Of a DNA stretch of 64,000 bases, positions 52,053-63,620 are shown one piece after another. The stretch lies in contig NZ_AMZY02000019.1 in assembly GCF_000330725.2 (NCBI RefSeq), positions 1-64,000 of the forward strand, given 5' to 3'. The position numbers and the translations under genes were made by a program. The notes under the pieces are model-generated. The model was not told the origin of the DNA and did no database searches. It was given only the letters and a program-made list of their open reading frames with translations. This DNA comes from Mariniradius saccharolyticus AK6. GTDB taxonomy: Bacteria > Bacteroidota > Bacteroidia > Cytophagales > Cyclobacteriaceae. Position 1 is the stretch's first letter. Each line of letters starts with the position of its first letter.

Positions 52053-52859
52053 TTATTGATTTCCCACAACAAATTTAGCCAATGGAGCCATCTTCGCCTT
52101 GTTGAGCGTCATGATTGTATCCGCTATGCTGTAGTTGTCCGCTTGTTTCAACACCCCATAAAATGCCTGCTCAGTCGCCATATCCGGGCAAGCCATCATG
52201 GTGCCCGCGATATTCCCAAAGGTGATTTGGTTTTGTCCCTTTAGCTCATATCCGCCTGAAAATCCATTACAGGTTGAGTTGCCCGAGGCGGTTGAAGTCT
52301 CCATGTCGAATTGGATAAAGCCTTCCCTGCTGCCTTCTTTCTGGACCACGGGCTTGCCGCGCAATTCGACCAAAACCCATTTTTTTCCTTCAAGTCTAGG
52401 GTCGGTAGGATTCTTAATCAATTTGTAGTTGTCAGCCAGATCTCCCGTGATGCGGTTTCCCTCTTTGTCCAAGTGAAACAATATATTTTCTCCAACCTGA
52501 TACATTTGGGTTTCGCCGTTTTCTCCAGTAAGCCTGATTTTGGAACCACTGGTGTCCCAAGTGAAATTTCCTTGGTCAAAGAATGCATTTGGATCTTTTC
52601 CGAGATACTTGAGACTGCGCAGGAACGTCCCGTCAGACTTTAATGTGATTCGGGTTTCAATGCCTTCACAATCGGCACAGGGAACCACGCCCTGGTATAC
52701 ACCATTCCAGTCAAGGCTATTTTGACTGTTGTGGGTGTCGGGATAAGCAGTTGCCATGACTTTCTCAGAATTGGCTTCCTCTGCTGATTTTTCGGACCTG
52801 CAGGCCAATAGCGTCATGCAAACCAACGATGCCATGAAGAAATGCATTTTGATTTTCAT
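52053..52859 (-). CDS. NlpE-META two-domain lipoprotein
   Basis: The 268-residue lipoprotein has lipobox LLAC (Cys20). Residues about 50-150 form an NlpE N-terminal-like domain with the CxxC motif Cys61-Cys64 in GVVPCADCEGIETR. Residues about 155-268 form a META/HslJ domain (GKKWVLVELRGKPV, STCNGFSGGYELKG, MMACPDMATEQAFYGVL). NlpE signals envelope and copper stress in E. coli, and META proteins are linked to stress resistance. The fusion suggests an envelope stress sensor or buffer. Confidence 0.88.
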   Translation of the reverse strand: MKIKMHFFMASLVCMTLLACRSEKSAEEANSEKVMATAYPDTHNSQNSLDWNGVYQGVVPCADCEGIETRITLKSDGTFLRSLKYLGKDPNAFFDQGNFTWDTSGSKIRLTGENGETQMYQVGENILFHLDKEGNRITGDLADNYKLIKNPTDPRLEGKKWVLVELRGKPVVQKEGSREGFIQFDMETSTASGNSTCNGFSGGYELKGQNQITFGNIAGTMMACPDMATEQAFYGVLKQADNYSIADTIMTLNKAKMAPLAKFVVGNQ

Positions 52860-52916
52860 ACAATTTATAGTGGATGGCTTTGAAACTATAAATTAACGGA
52901 CAACGGTTGAAAATGT

Positions 52917-54590
52917 CTAAAACAATCCTGAAATATTTCCATCGGCATCGATGTCGATGTTTTCTGCCGCGGGCTTGGAAGGAAGTCCGGGCATCCTCAT
53001 GATGGTACCCGCAATGGGAATGATAAATCCTGCGCCGGCAGCAATGTCAAACTCCCTGATCTTGACCGTAAAGCCGGAGGGACGATTGATCAGCAATGGG
53101 TCATCAGAAAGCGAATACTGTGTTTTTGCGATGCAAACCGGAAGCTTGTCCAGTCCGATTTTGTTGAACAATTTTATCTGCTGCTTGGCTTTGACCGAGT
53201 ACTCCACCTCGGCCGCACCATAGATTTTTCTGGCAATAGTTTCAATTTTCTGCTCGATCGGCCAGTTAAAATCGTAGAGCGGCGTAAAGTGGCTTTTCCC
53301 CGTATTCACTGCCTGCTTGACGGCTTTTGCCAGTTCAATGGCTCCTTCGCCGCCCTTTTCCCATGCTTCGCAAACAGCTACCTCAACACCGAGCTTTTTG
53401 CAGCAATCCGTGACAACTGTGATTTCATCTTCACTGTCGGTCGAAAACTTATTTATCGCCACGATCGGCACAAGCATAAAATGTCGAATGTTTTCGATGT
53501 GTTTCTCCAAATTGGGCAATCCGTCGGCGACTGCTTTGGGATTCGGCTCCTTCAGATTCGCTGAAGCGATACCCGCATGGCTTTTTAGCGCCCTGATCGT
53601 TGCGACAAGCACGACGGCATCAGGTTTCAGTCCGCCGTATTGGCACTTGAGGTCGAGAAACTTTTCCCCACCCAAATCCGAAGCAAAACCAGCCTCCGTC
53701 ACCACATAATCCGCCAATGATAGACCCATTTTGGTCGCAATGATGGAATTGGATCCTTGGGCGATATTGGCAAAGGGGCCACCATGGATGATGGCCGGAT
53801 TTCCCTCGATCGTTTGGACGAGATTAGGCATAATGGCATGCTTCATCAAGGCGGTCATGGCACCGTTTGCTTTGAGTTGGTGCGCCCTTACGGGTTCATC
53901 CTGAAAGGTGTATCCGACAATGATATTCCCGAGTTTTTCTTTCAGATCCATCAAGTCTTTGGAAAGACAGAGCGCGGCCATCACCTCTGAAGCTGCCGTG
54001 ATGTCGAATCCAGATTCCCTTACCACGCCCTGTGCCGGTCCGCCAAGGCCAATCACTATGTCCCGGAGTGCCCGCTCGTTCATGTCCATTACCCGCTTCC
54101 AAGTGATTTTCCTCGGATCGATATTTAGGGTGTTTTTTTGGCTGTGAATATGGTTGTCTAGTAGCGCCGCGAGCAGGTTGTGGGCCTTTTCGATGGCGGC
54201 AAAATCCCCCGTAAAGTGCAGGTTGATGTATTCCATGGGAAGCACCTGCGCATAGCCACCACCGGCGGCACCGCCTTTCATCCCAAAAACCGGTCCCAAG
54301 GATGGTTCACGGATCACAACGGCGGCATTGATCCCGATTTTATTCAGGCCCTCCGTGAGGCCGATGCTCGCTGTGGTCTTGCCTTCTCCCGCCGTGGTCG
54401 GCGTGATGGCGGTCACCAGGATCAGTTTCTTCCCTTTCATCTTGGATTCATCGATCAACTTGAGCGGCAGCTTGGCGACATACTTTCCGTAAGGCCTGAT
54501 GTCCTCCTCGGAGATGCCAAGTTTTGCGGCGATTTCCTGAATGGGCCTCATTTTGGAGGCTTTGGCGATTTCCAGATCTGAAAGGTTCAT
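52917..54590 (-). CDS. fhs: formate-tetrahydrofolate ligase
   Basis: The 557-residue enzyme makes 10-formyl-tetrahydrofolate from formate, ATP and tetrahydrofolate. The P-loop-like site TPTTAGEGKTTASIGLTEGL and the motifs REPSLGPVFGMKGGAAGGGY, HLTGD-like LHFTGDFAAIEKAHNLL and TEAGFASDLGGEKFLDLKC are all present. Full length for the family. It recycles formate to one-carbon metabolism. A 362-base leader region with palindromes precedes it. Confidence 0.96.
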   Translation of the reverse strand: MNLSDLEIAKASKMRPIQEIAAKLGISEEDIRPYGKYVAKLPLKLIDESKMKGKKLILVTAITPTTAGEGKTTASIGLTEGLNKIGINAAVVIREPSLGPVFGMKGGAAGGGYAQVLPMEYINLHFTGDFAAIEKAHNLLAALLDNHIHSQKNTLNIDPRKITWKRVMDMNERALRDIVIGLGGPAQGVVRESGFDITAASEVMAALCLSKDLMDLKEKLGNIIVGYTFQDEPVRAHQLKANGAMTALMKHAIMPNLVQTIEGNPAIIHGGPFANIAQGSNSIIATKMGLSLADYVVTEAGFASDLGGEKFLDLKCQYGGLKPDAVVLVATIRALKSHAGIASANLKEPNPKAVADGLPNLEKHIENIRHFMLVPIVAINKFSTDSEDEITVVTDCCKKLGVEVAVCEAWEKGGEGAIELAKAVKQAVNTGKSHFTPLYDFNWPIEQKIETIARKIYGAAEVEYSVKAKQQIKLFNKIGLDKLPVCIAKTQYSLSDDPLLINRPSGFTVKIREFDIAAGAGFIIPIAGTIMRMPGLPSKPAAENIDIDADGNISGLF

Positions 54591-54952
54591 GGTGTATTTG
54601 GGTTTGATGGCTGAAATCCGGTTTTTTCTAGCCCAAAAGACGGCAATTCAGGGACAATTATTCATGACAAAAGTCAGTCGGGATATTGATTCGGGTGGTG
54701 GTAGTTGGGACTATTTGAGGGGATTACCATATCGGTAGCTATTGGTGCCACCAAACTGTCACAGAGAGTCATTTCAACACCTGTTTCAGGTGAATCCAAT
54801 TATCATAACAAAAAATACTGTAATAAATATTACAATAATTTCAGCTATCAAAAAATCCACCTTTATGATTCCGCAATTTTTCCTCTACGGTTAAAAACAA
54901 AAAAAGCTTGGACAGACATTGCCCAAGCTTTTTTGGTAGACGAATAGTTGGT
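54591..54952. other. intergenic region upstream of fhs
   Basis: No gene is supported in these 362 bases. Two short perfect palindromes lie 150-200 bases before fhs: TTGGTG-C-CACCAA (54742-54754) and CACCTG-TTT-CAGGTG (54778-54792). Between 54730 and 54745 there is a weak likeness to the CCGATAGCTGTCGG element. The right end holds the terminator of the BNR operon. Confidence 0.5.
54897..54935 (-). terminator. terminator of the BNR-LolA-like operon
   Basis: AAGCTTGG (54904-54911) and CCAAGCTT (54923-54930) form the stem. On the minus strand TTTTTTGTTTTTAA follows. It lies just after the BNR gene stop at 54953. Confidence 0.85.
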
Positions 54953-57900
54953 TTATTTTTCGATAAACGTCTTGAAATCATCGATTTGGATCGCCTCGAT
55001 TACGCCCTTTTTCACCAGGTTGTCGATGGTTTTTGCGTACTTGGAACCGATGCCATCAAAGGTCGTTTTGGCTTTGCCAAGGTCTGCCGCCAAGTCCGTT
55101 TTGCTTTCGACCTGTGCCGGGGATGGTGCCTCGTAGTTGGAAACCACGATGCCATAGAGCTTGGAGATTTTCTCGCGCAACTGCGGTTCGGCCGTGCCGA
55201 CATAGTTGTCTCCGGTCGTGATGACCAAGGTTTCCTTCAGCTTGTTGAGCTCGCCGATCAGCGCGTTCATGGACTTGGCCGATTTAGGGTCAGCTGCTTT
55301 GGCTTTCTCGGCTTGTTCAAGTTGAAGGTCCAACTTGTACACGAGATAAGCCAAGTCCTGCGAGAGATCAAACAGTTGCTTTGTCAGTTCCTCCTGCGCT
55401 TTGCGGTCGGAAAGGCTGATTTCAGATCTTGGGTCATAGATCACCTCGATCTTGTGGCTGAATTCTTCCTTGCCTTTTTTCATCACCACCTGATAAGCCC
55501 CGGCTGGCACCCTCGGCGCACTGAATCCATCAAAGGAGAAGGTCTTGCCTTTGGCGATTTTGGGTGCTTTGGATCGGAAGTTCCAGTTGACCACATTGAT
55601 GCCCTTTTGTTTTCCAGGATCCAAGCTGGAGATTTTGTTTCCCTGCAAGTCTTGAACCTCCAAGGTCATCGCGCCGAAGGTGTGACGTTTTTTCAGGTAA
55701 TAGATGATCCTGCCGGACCTATCGGGATTTGGACCGACAAATGCCGTCTCTCCGCTTGATCCGCCAAAGTTGCTTTCCTCCCACATAGGCATGGGTTCGG
55801 ATTTGAGGAAATGGACTTCTTTTGCGAGCATTTCTTGGTTGATCTGACGCAGCGGGCTGATGTCATCGATGATGATGATGCCGCGGCCATGGGTCGCCAG
55901 GACAAGGTCGTTTGTCTTCGGATGCATGGCAATGTAATGCACCGGTACCGAAGGCATATTGTTGGTAAATTTGGACCAGTTAGCGCCGCCATCGATACTG
56001 ATGAAGAGGCCCGCTTCCGTTCCGAGGTAGAGGATGTTTTCATTTTTCAGGTCCTCGAGGATATGCCTTGCAAACCCGACGATATCCGGTGTCACGACAG
56101 ACTTCCATGTCTTCCCAAAATCCGTCGTTTTGTAAGCGTATGGCTTGTAATCACCGCTTGTGTGCCCATCAAAGACCGCATAGGCAGTTCCTTTCGAGAA
56201 GTTGCTGGCTTGGACGTGGTAGGCCCAGGTGTTTTTTGGTAGGCCGGGAATATTGCCGACTACGTTGGTCCAGGTTTTTCCACCGTCTTGGGTTACTTGT
56301 ACGTTTCCGTCGTCAGTGCCTACCCAGATGATTTTCTCGTCAATGGGAGACTCGGAAATCGAGAAAATGGTTGTGTGGTTTTCAGCACCTGAATTATCTG
56401 TGGAGATGCCGCCGGATTCAGATTGGTTTTGTTTGGCGGGATCGTTGGTAGTCAGGTCGGGAGAGATCTTTTGCCAGTTTGCACCCATGTCATTTGAAAC
56501 CAGCAAAAACTGGCTTCCAATGAAGATACGATCCGGATTGTGTGTCGAAATCTGAATTGGGGTATTCCAATTGAAGCGGTATTTAGGTTCTCCTTTGGCA
56601 GGTGTCGGTTTGATATTCCTGATTTGGTTGTTGACCACGTCAAACCTCCATACGCCTTCAGCACCCTGCATTTCGGAGTAGGTGATCTTTTTGGTAGGAT
56701 GCCTGTACACCCTGAACCCGTCACCCATACCGACTGGAGTCCAATCGCGCGCTTCGACTCCTCCGGGGCTAGCTGATGGTCCAAACCATGATCCGTTGTC
56801 CTGAAGTCCACCATAGACATTGTAAGGTTCGTCGTTGTCGACGCTGACATGGTAGAATTGTGAAACGGGAATACTTTCCACGATTTCCATGGTAGTGCCA
56901 CCGTCCCAGGTTCTATACACACCACCGTCGGTAGCCGCAAAGAAGCGGTTGGGATCGTTGATATCGAACCAAATGTCGTGGATGTCGGAGTGCATGAAAC
57001 CAAGATTTCGGAAGGTTTTTCCGCCATCCCGCGATATAGAGCCCGAAAGACCTGCTTTCACAACTACATCTGGGTTTTTCGGATCCACGACAATCCTCGA
57101 GAAATAGAATGGCCTCACGGTGAGTTCAAAATCACCGTTGGAAAATACCCAAGTCGCGCCGCCGTCCTCGGATTTGTAGAGTCCTTTGTTTTCCTTGGAT
57201 TCCACTACAGCATAGACAATATTGGTTTTTGAGGGTGCAACCGCGACGGCGATACGTCCCAATTCACCGCTTGGGAAGCCATTGTGGATTTTATTCCAGG
57301 TTTTCCCACCATCAGTCGTCTTATAAAGTGCGGAATTGAGACCGCCTGAGCTAAACGACCAAGCAGTCCTTCGAAATTCCCAAAATGCCGCATAAAGCAC
57401 ATCCGGGTTACTTGGGTCCATGATAATGTCAGAACAGCCCACGTTTGGCATTCCTGCCAGGACTTTGGTCCAAGTCGCGCCGCCGTCGGTCGTTTTGTAA
57501 ACCCCCCGCTCGTCGCTGTCGGCCCACAATGCACCCAATACTCCCACATACATTTCTTTGGAATTTTTGGGATTGATTACGATGCCGCTGATCCGGTCTG
57601 AGTTTTCAAAGCCCACTTTGTTCCATGAAGACCCGCCATCGACTGATTTGTACAAACCATCACCTGCGGAAACGGAGTTGCGAACCCAGGTTTCTCCCGT
57701 TCCGACCCAGATGGTATTGTCGGGATCGTTGGGGTCGAGTTCAACCGCGCCGATTGACTGATTGTATTTGTCAAAAATGGGTTTGAAGGATGCACCCCCG
57801 TTTACTGATTTCCAAAGGCCTCCGCCTGCAGTTCCGGCATAGATGACTTTCCCGTCGCTTGGGTGTCCTGTCAAGTCAGTGATGCGGCCGCTCATTACGG

Positions 57901-58036
57901 CTGGACCGATTTGTCTGGCGGAAAGGGAACCGAAGAGTTCGTCGCCTTTCAGCGTGACAATATCCTGTCCCGTAGAGAAAAAGCTGATCTGCAACAGGCC
58001 CAGCAACAGGCCTGCGATTCTCGATGTTCGCTTCAT
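54953..58036 (-). CDS. large exported BNR/Asp-box repeat protein (sortilin-like)
   Basis: The 1027-residue protein has a signal peptide (residues 1-24). About residues 30-720 form beta-propeller repeats with at least ten Asp-box loops of the pattern S/T-x-D-G-G-x-T/S-W, for example SVDGGSSW, TTDGGATW, TTDGGKTW, SEDGGATW, TQDGGKTW, SIDGGANW. The last 250 residues have a beta-sandwich-like piece and helical parts (QEELTKQLFDLSQDLAYLVY). Such VPS10/sortilin-like exported proteins are frequent in Bacteroidota, with unknown ligands. It lacks an obvious sialidase active site. It follows the LolA-like gene by 14 bases. Confidence 0.85.
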   Translation of the reverse strand: MKRTSRIAGLLLGLLQISFFSTGQDIVTLKGDELFGSLSARQIGPAVMSGRITDLTGHPSDGKVIYAGTAGGGLWKSVNGGASFKPIFDKYNQSIGAVELDPNDPDNTIWVGTGETWVRNSVSAGDGLYKSVDGGSSWNKVGFENSDRISGIVINPKNSKEMYVGVLGALWADSDERGVYKTTDGGATWTKVLAGMPNVGCSDIIMDPSNPDVLYAAFWEFRRTAWSFSSGGLNSALYKTTDGGKTWNKIHNGFPSGELGRIAVAVAPSKTNIVYAVVESKENKGLYKSEDGGATWVFSNGDFELTVRPFYFSRIVVDPKNPDVVVKAGLSGSISRDGGKTFRNLGFMHSDIHDIWFDINDPNRFFAATDGGVYRTWDGGTTMEIVESIPVSQFYHVSVDNDEPYNVYGGLQDNGSWFGPSASPGGVEARDWTPVGMGDGFRVYRHPTKKITYSEMQGAEGVWRFDVVNNQIRNIKPTPAKGEPKYRFNWNTPIQISTHNPDRIFIGSQFLLVSNDMGANWQKISPDLTTNDPAKQNQSESGGISTDNSGAENHTTIFSISESPIDEKIIWVGTDDGNVQVTQDGGKTWTNVVGNIPGLPKNTWAYHVQASNFSKGTAYAVFDGHTSGDYKPYAYKTTDFGKTWKSVVTPDIVGFARHILEDLKNENILYLGTEAGLFISIDGGANWSKFTNNMPSVPVHYIAMHPKTNDLVLATHGRGIIIIDDISPLRQINQEMLAKEVHFLKSEPMPMWEESNFGGSSGETAFVGPNPDRSGRIIYYLKKRHTFGAMTLEVQDLQGNKISSLDPGKQKGINVVNWNFRSKAPKIAKGKTFSFDGFSAPRVPAGAYQVVMKKGKEEFSHKIEVIYDPRSEISLSDRKAQEELTKQLFDLSQDLAYLVYKLDLQLEQAEKAKAADPKSAKSMNALIGELNKLKETLVITTGDNYVGTAEPQLREKISKLYGIVVSNYEAPSPAQVESKTDLAADLGKAKTTFDGIGSKYAKTIDNLVKKGVIEAIQIDDFKTFIEK

Positions 58037-58050
58037 ATGTTAGGTTTTAT

Positions 58051-58794
58051 TTAGTCCTTGAATTTGAAAGCAGCGTCGTCAACGCTAGGATTCAAGATCA
58101 CTTTTGTGATATTGATTGCTTGGCTTTGGGGAGTTCCTTTCGCCTTCTCTGTAATGGAAAATGCGAAATACAAGCCATCGACTTCCTGGTAGTCGCTGAA
58201 CATCGTTTGGCTGGTAACACCCTTAGCAGGGCCATACTTCACTTCTTGTTCAACCATGATGGGCACGAAGTTTTCGGTATCAAAAAAATAAAACACCAGG
58301 TTTTCCACTTCCTTGCCATCTACCATAAGTGGTTTTTTGGTCAGTTTTACCTTAAAGGTCTCGGTGCCGTCTACGGTTTCTTTTCCTATAAGCTCGGCCT
58401 TGAAGCCTTTCTCTTTATAGTTCAGAAATGGGTCTGGAAAATCACCGAGGTTTCGCTTCATGTTTTCGGTGGTCTCGCTGTCACTCTTCTCGGGCTTCAT
58501 CGTCATGAAGTTCATGCCCCAAGCTTCGTTACCGTCGAAAGCCTGCTGCGTAATCTCCTGTCCCTGGAGGGAGAATTTCATGTACATCTTACCTTCTTTG
58601 GTTTGCACCATTTCGATGGGGAGGTCCATACCCTGTACGGCCACTTTACCTTCCATCTTGACGCCGCTGAGTTTCGCCCAATTGGCGGCGCCACCAGTGT
58701 TTTCCAAGTAATTGTTGATGATTTCATCTACCGTCTGGGCATTTGCTCCAAAGACAAACATTACGAATCCAAGAATAAACAATGTCTTTTTCAT
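58051..58794 (-). CDS. exported LolA-like protein
   Basis: The 247-residue protein has a signal peptide (MKKTLFILGFVMFVFGANAQ). The mature part shows the pattern of outer-membrane lipoprotein-sorting-like proteins: TVDEIINNYLENTGGAANWA, LPIEMVQTKEGKMYMKFSLQ, TQQAFDGNEAWGMNFMTMKP, VENLVFYFFDTENFVPIM. Bacteroidota carry many such LolA-fold proteins not involved in lipoprotein sorting. It leads a two-gene operon with the BNR-repeat protein 14 bases on, so the two may act together at the envelope. Confidence 0.75.
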   Translation of the reverse strand: MKKTLFILGFVMFVFGANAQTVDEIINNYLENTGGAANWAKLSGVKMEGKVAVQGMDLPIEMVQTKEGKMYMKFSLQGQEITQQAFDGNEAWGMNFMTMKPEKSDSETTENMKRNLGDFPDPFLNYKEKGFKAELIGKETVDGTETFKVKLTKKPLMVDGKEVENLVFYFFDTENFVPIMVEQEVKYGPAKGVTSQTMFSDYQEVDGLYFAFSITEKAKGTPQSQAINITKVILNPSVDDAAFKFKD

Positions 58795-59154
58795 AGCTGA
58801 TAAGTTTTTTTTAAATATCCCTAAAGGTATTTAAAAATTGTTGGCTTGTTTGGTCAAATAAAGAATTTCGAGTTTGAAAGCGGATTTTGTCCGTTTGTCT
58901 TTTGAAAAGGAATGACGGCCGCAGTATTCAAGCGGCAAGCTAACAAGGAAGTATCAGTGTATTTGGATTGTAAACACACATACAAACTGGGCATGTAGGA
59001 AGGTTTGATTCTTAATAACCCTTGCAGCTACAAAGGGAATCATAAGCTAAAACTGGCCTGGTGTTTGTTAAAGAGGGTAAAATCTAATCCGTTTGGATTT
59101 TGGCTTTATATTTTATCTTTGACCCGAAATTATTTAAACAAAACCTTAGTAGAA
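58795..59154. other. divergent intergenic region
   Basis: These 360 bases hold no supported gene. The right end has the promoter of the barrel gene at 59155. The left end, AT-rich, should hold the promoter of the LolA-like operon, but no clean -33/-7 pair was found on that strand. Confidence 0.5.
59093..59121 (+). promoter_or_regulatory. promoter of the small barrel protein gene
   Basis: TTG (59093-59095), 18 bases and TATCTTTG (59114-59121) match the Bacteroidota consensus. The ATG at 59155 follows after a leader of about 27 bases, which supports that start over the longer open frame from 59005. Confidence 0.6.
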
Positions 59155-59604
59155 ATGAAAAAATTCTTATTGGTGCCGTTTGTTTTTGCGGCAATGTTGT
59201 TTTGGAATACTGTTAGTGCGCAAGAAGTTGGTTTGAGGTTTGGGGACGTATTAGGCAATAACGTTGCGATTGACGGGGTTTTTGGTCTCGGTCAATTCAG
59301 CAGGATCCACGCTGACTTGTCTTTTGGAGACCGTGGCGTAGGTATCGAAGCGCTTTGGAACCCTTTGTATCGACCACTCGGTGACGAAGCTTTGCATTGG
59401 TATGTAGGTGTAGGTCCATCCCTATTGCTTGGCGATCCATTTATATTAGGGGTAAGCGGCGAGATCGGATTGGAATACAAGTTTAATTCCGTGCCGATCG
59501 TGTTGGGCTTGGACTGGAGGCCTAGGGTCGATATCGTCGAAGTGACTGACTTCAACGCAGGCGGATTTGGCTTTAACGTCCGTTACGTCTTTGGCTCGAA
59601 TTGA
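59155..59604 (+). CDS. small exported beta-barrel protein
   Basis: The 149-residue protein starts at the ATG at 59155 with a signal peptide (MKKFLLVPFVFAAMLFWNTV, cleavage near VSAQ). The mature 125 residues form strand-turn repeats (GLRFGDVLGNNVAIDGVFGL, ALHWYVGVGPSLLLG, SGEIGLEYKFNSVPIVLGLD) and end FGFNVRYVFGSN, an aromatic last strand. It looks like a small outer-membrane or surface beta structure of unknown function. A terminator follows. Confidence 0.7.
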   Translation: MKKFLLVPFVFAAMLFWNTVSAQEVGLRFGDVLGNNVAIDGVFGLGQFSRIHADLSFGDRGVGIEALWNPLYRPLGDEALHWYVGVGPSLLLGDPFILGVSGEIGLEYKFNSVPIVLGLDWRPRVDIVEVTDFNAGGFGFNVRYVFGSN

Positions 59605-59626
59605 GCAGTTCCCAAAACATTGAAAC

Positions 59627-59667
59627 AAAAATCCCCAGCTGGTTAGAAGCTGGGGATTTTTTTATAA
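59627..59667. terminator. bidirectional terminator between barrel gene and dapA
   Basis: AAAAATCCCCAGCT (59627-59640) and AGCTGGGGATTTTT (to 59661) form a perfect stem of about 14 base pairs with further T. It serves both convergent genes; its T tract overlaps the dapA stop. Confidence 0.9.
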
Positions 59668-60516
59668 CATCTTTTTCTGGATTCTTTTTTTGAGGTCTTC
59701 TGACGCGGGCAACAACGGAAGTCTGACCATATCGCCGCATAGACCCATCAGATTCAGCAGCGCCTTTACGCCTACAGGATTGGCCTCTTCGTACATGAGC
59801 GGATTGATGTCCAATATCTTGGAGGCTGCGGCTTCAGCTTCGTCCAAAGGACCATGGCTGATAGTCTTGAATAGCGTGGGGTAGGCATTGGCCAAGACGG
59901 AAATCACGCCCGCACCGCCCATCACCCGCATCGCCGGCGTGAGGATATCATCTCCTGAAATCAACAGAAACCCCTCGGGCATCTTGGATGCGATGCGCAT
60001 GCACTGTGACATGTCACTACTGGCTTCCTTCATCCCGATGATATTGGGGTGTTCGGAAAGCGCTATCGTCGTCTGCCAAGTCATATTGCTCATGGTTCGC
60101 CCCGGCACATTGTAGAGAATTACCGGGACTGGACTATGGTCTGCAATCTTTTGGTAGTGTGCAATGATGCCTGCTTGGGATGGTTTGTTATAATAAGGGC
60201 TGACCGATAGGATTGCGGTCACCTTTGAAAGGTCTGTCGCCGCAATCTCGTCCAGGATGCCTTGGGTATTGTTGCCGCCGATACCGTAGACGATGGGAAG
60301 CCTGCCATGATTGTATTCCAATGCTGCCTTGAGAACCTGTTTTTTCTCTTCTTTGGTCAGTGTGGCGCTCTCGCCAGTCGTACCTGCTACGACCAAATAA
60401 TCAACTGCTCCCTCCGTCACGTGGTCGATAAGCCTTTTGAAAGCAGGGAAATCGATCTGTCCATTTTGGTCAAAAGGTGTAATCAGTGCGACGCCTGTTC
60501 CGTGTAATTTCAGCAT
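59662..60516 (-). CDS. dapA: 4-hydroxy-tetrahydrodipicolinate synthase
   Basis: The 284-residue TIM-barrel enzyme condenses pyruvate with aspartate semialdehyde in lysine and diaminopimelate synthesis. The Schiff-base lysine is Lys163 in IIGMKEASSD, the tyrosine is Tyr135 in ILYNVPGRT, and the threonines are in VVAGTTGESATL. It overlaps the DUF6913 gene by 7 bases in the ligA-DUF6913-dapA operon. Confidence 0.95.
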   Translation of the reverse strand: MLKLHGTGVALITPFDQNGQIDFPAFKRLIDHVTEGAVDYLVVAGTTGESATLTKEEKKQVLKAALEYNHGRLPIVYGIGGNNTQGILDEIAATDLSKVTAILSVSPYYNKPSQAGIIAHYQKIADHSPVPVILYNVPGRTMSNMTWQTTIALSEHPNIIGMKEASSDMSQCMRIASKMPEGFLLISGDDILTPAMRVMGGAGVISVLANAYPTLFKTISHGPLDEAEAAASKILDINPLMYEEANPVGVKALLNLMGLCGDMVRLPLLPASEDLKKRIQKKML

Positions 60517-61010
60517 GTGGTTTTTATTTTTCCGAAGTACTTCAACAATTTTTCCAAGTTGGCCCGCAGGTCTTCCCCTTCTTTCTTGATCATCAAATCG
60601 AGGTAAGGGCCGTTTTCCTCCGAAAGGAAACCCATTTTGAAGCCGCTTGGGTTAAGGAGCAGCAAATAACGTAAATAGGGATTCAGGTTTAAAGACGGAA
60701 CCAAAATAAAATCCAATTTTTCTTCCAACAGCGAATTGAAATAGTCAGACGGCAAACCCCAAATTGAGAATTTCTGGGGCGAGATGGACTCCACAGCATC
60801 GTGTGTATCGGCATAATATCCCCCTTCGATCCGAATCTGAAATCCCCACTTGTCCCGGATGAGCTTCTTGGCTTCTTCGAACTCCTCCTGGGTGGCTGCA
60901 AAAATCCCTGCGGTTTTAGGCTTTTGGGGCATGCCGATATCCCGTAAGCGTGGTTTTCGGAGTGCCTTTGTGAGCTGGTAAGCGATCAGCTTGTCCTTGA
61001 TCCAATTCAT
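60510..61010 (-). CDS. DUF6913 protein
   Basis: The 166-residue cytoplasmic protein is typical of Bacteroidota, with N-terminal MNWIKDKLIAYQLTKALRKP and later KFSIWGLPSDYFNSLLEEKL, FILVPSLNLNPYLRYLLLLN and MGFLSEENGPYLDLMIKKEG. Function unknown. It lies between ligA (gap 2 bases) and dapA (overlap 7 bases); tight coupling hints at a link to DNA repair or cell-wall precursor supply but proves nothing. Confidence 0.8.
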   Translation of the reverse strand: MNWIKDKLIAYQLTKALRKPRLRDIGMPQKPKTAGIFAATQEEFEEAKKLIRDKWGFQIRIEGGYYADTHDAVESISPQKFSIWGLPSDYFNSLLEEKLDFILVPSLNLNPYLRYLLLLNPSGFKMGFLSEENGPYLDLMIKKEGEDLRANLEKLLKYFGKIKTTC

Positions 61011-61012
61011 GC

Positions 61013-63484
<2,472 letters not shown>

Positions 63485-63595
63485 CTATTTCGTCGCTTAT
63501 CTTTCAAAATTAGAATTTGTCCAGGCAAACACAAAGGAATATTATTCTGTGGGACCTCTTGGAAAGGCCGGGGAACTGAATTCTCACAGATTGGC

Positions 63596-63603
63596 TATAT
63601 TTG
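63596..63603 (+). promoter_or_regulatory. possible -7 box of the TetR gene
   Basis: TATATTTG fits TAnnTTTG and lies 17 bases before the ATG at 63621. No TTG is at the expected -33 spacing. Confidence 0.35.
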
Positions 63604-63620
63604 CGCGACTGCAGTAGAAG

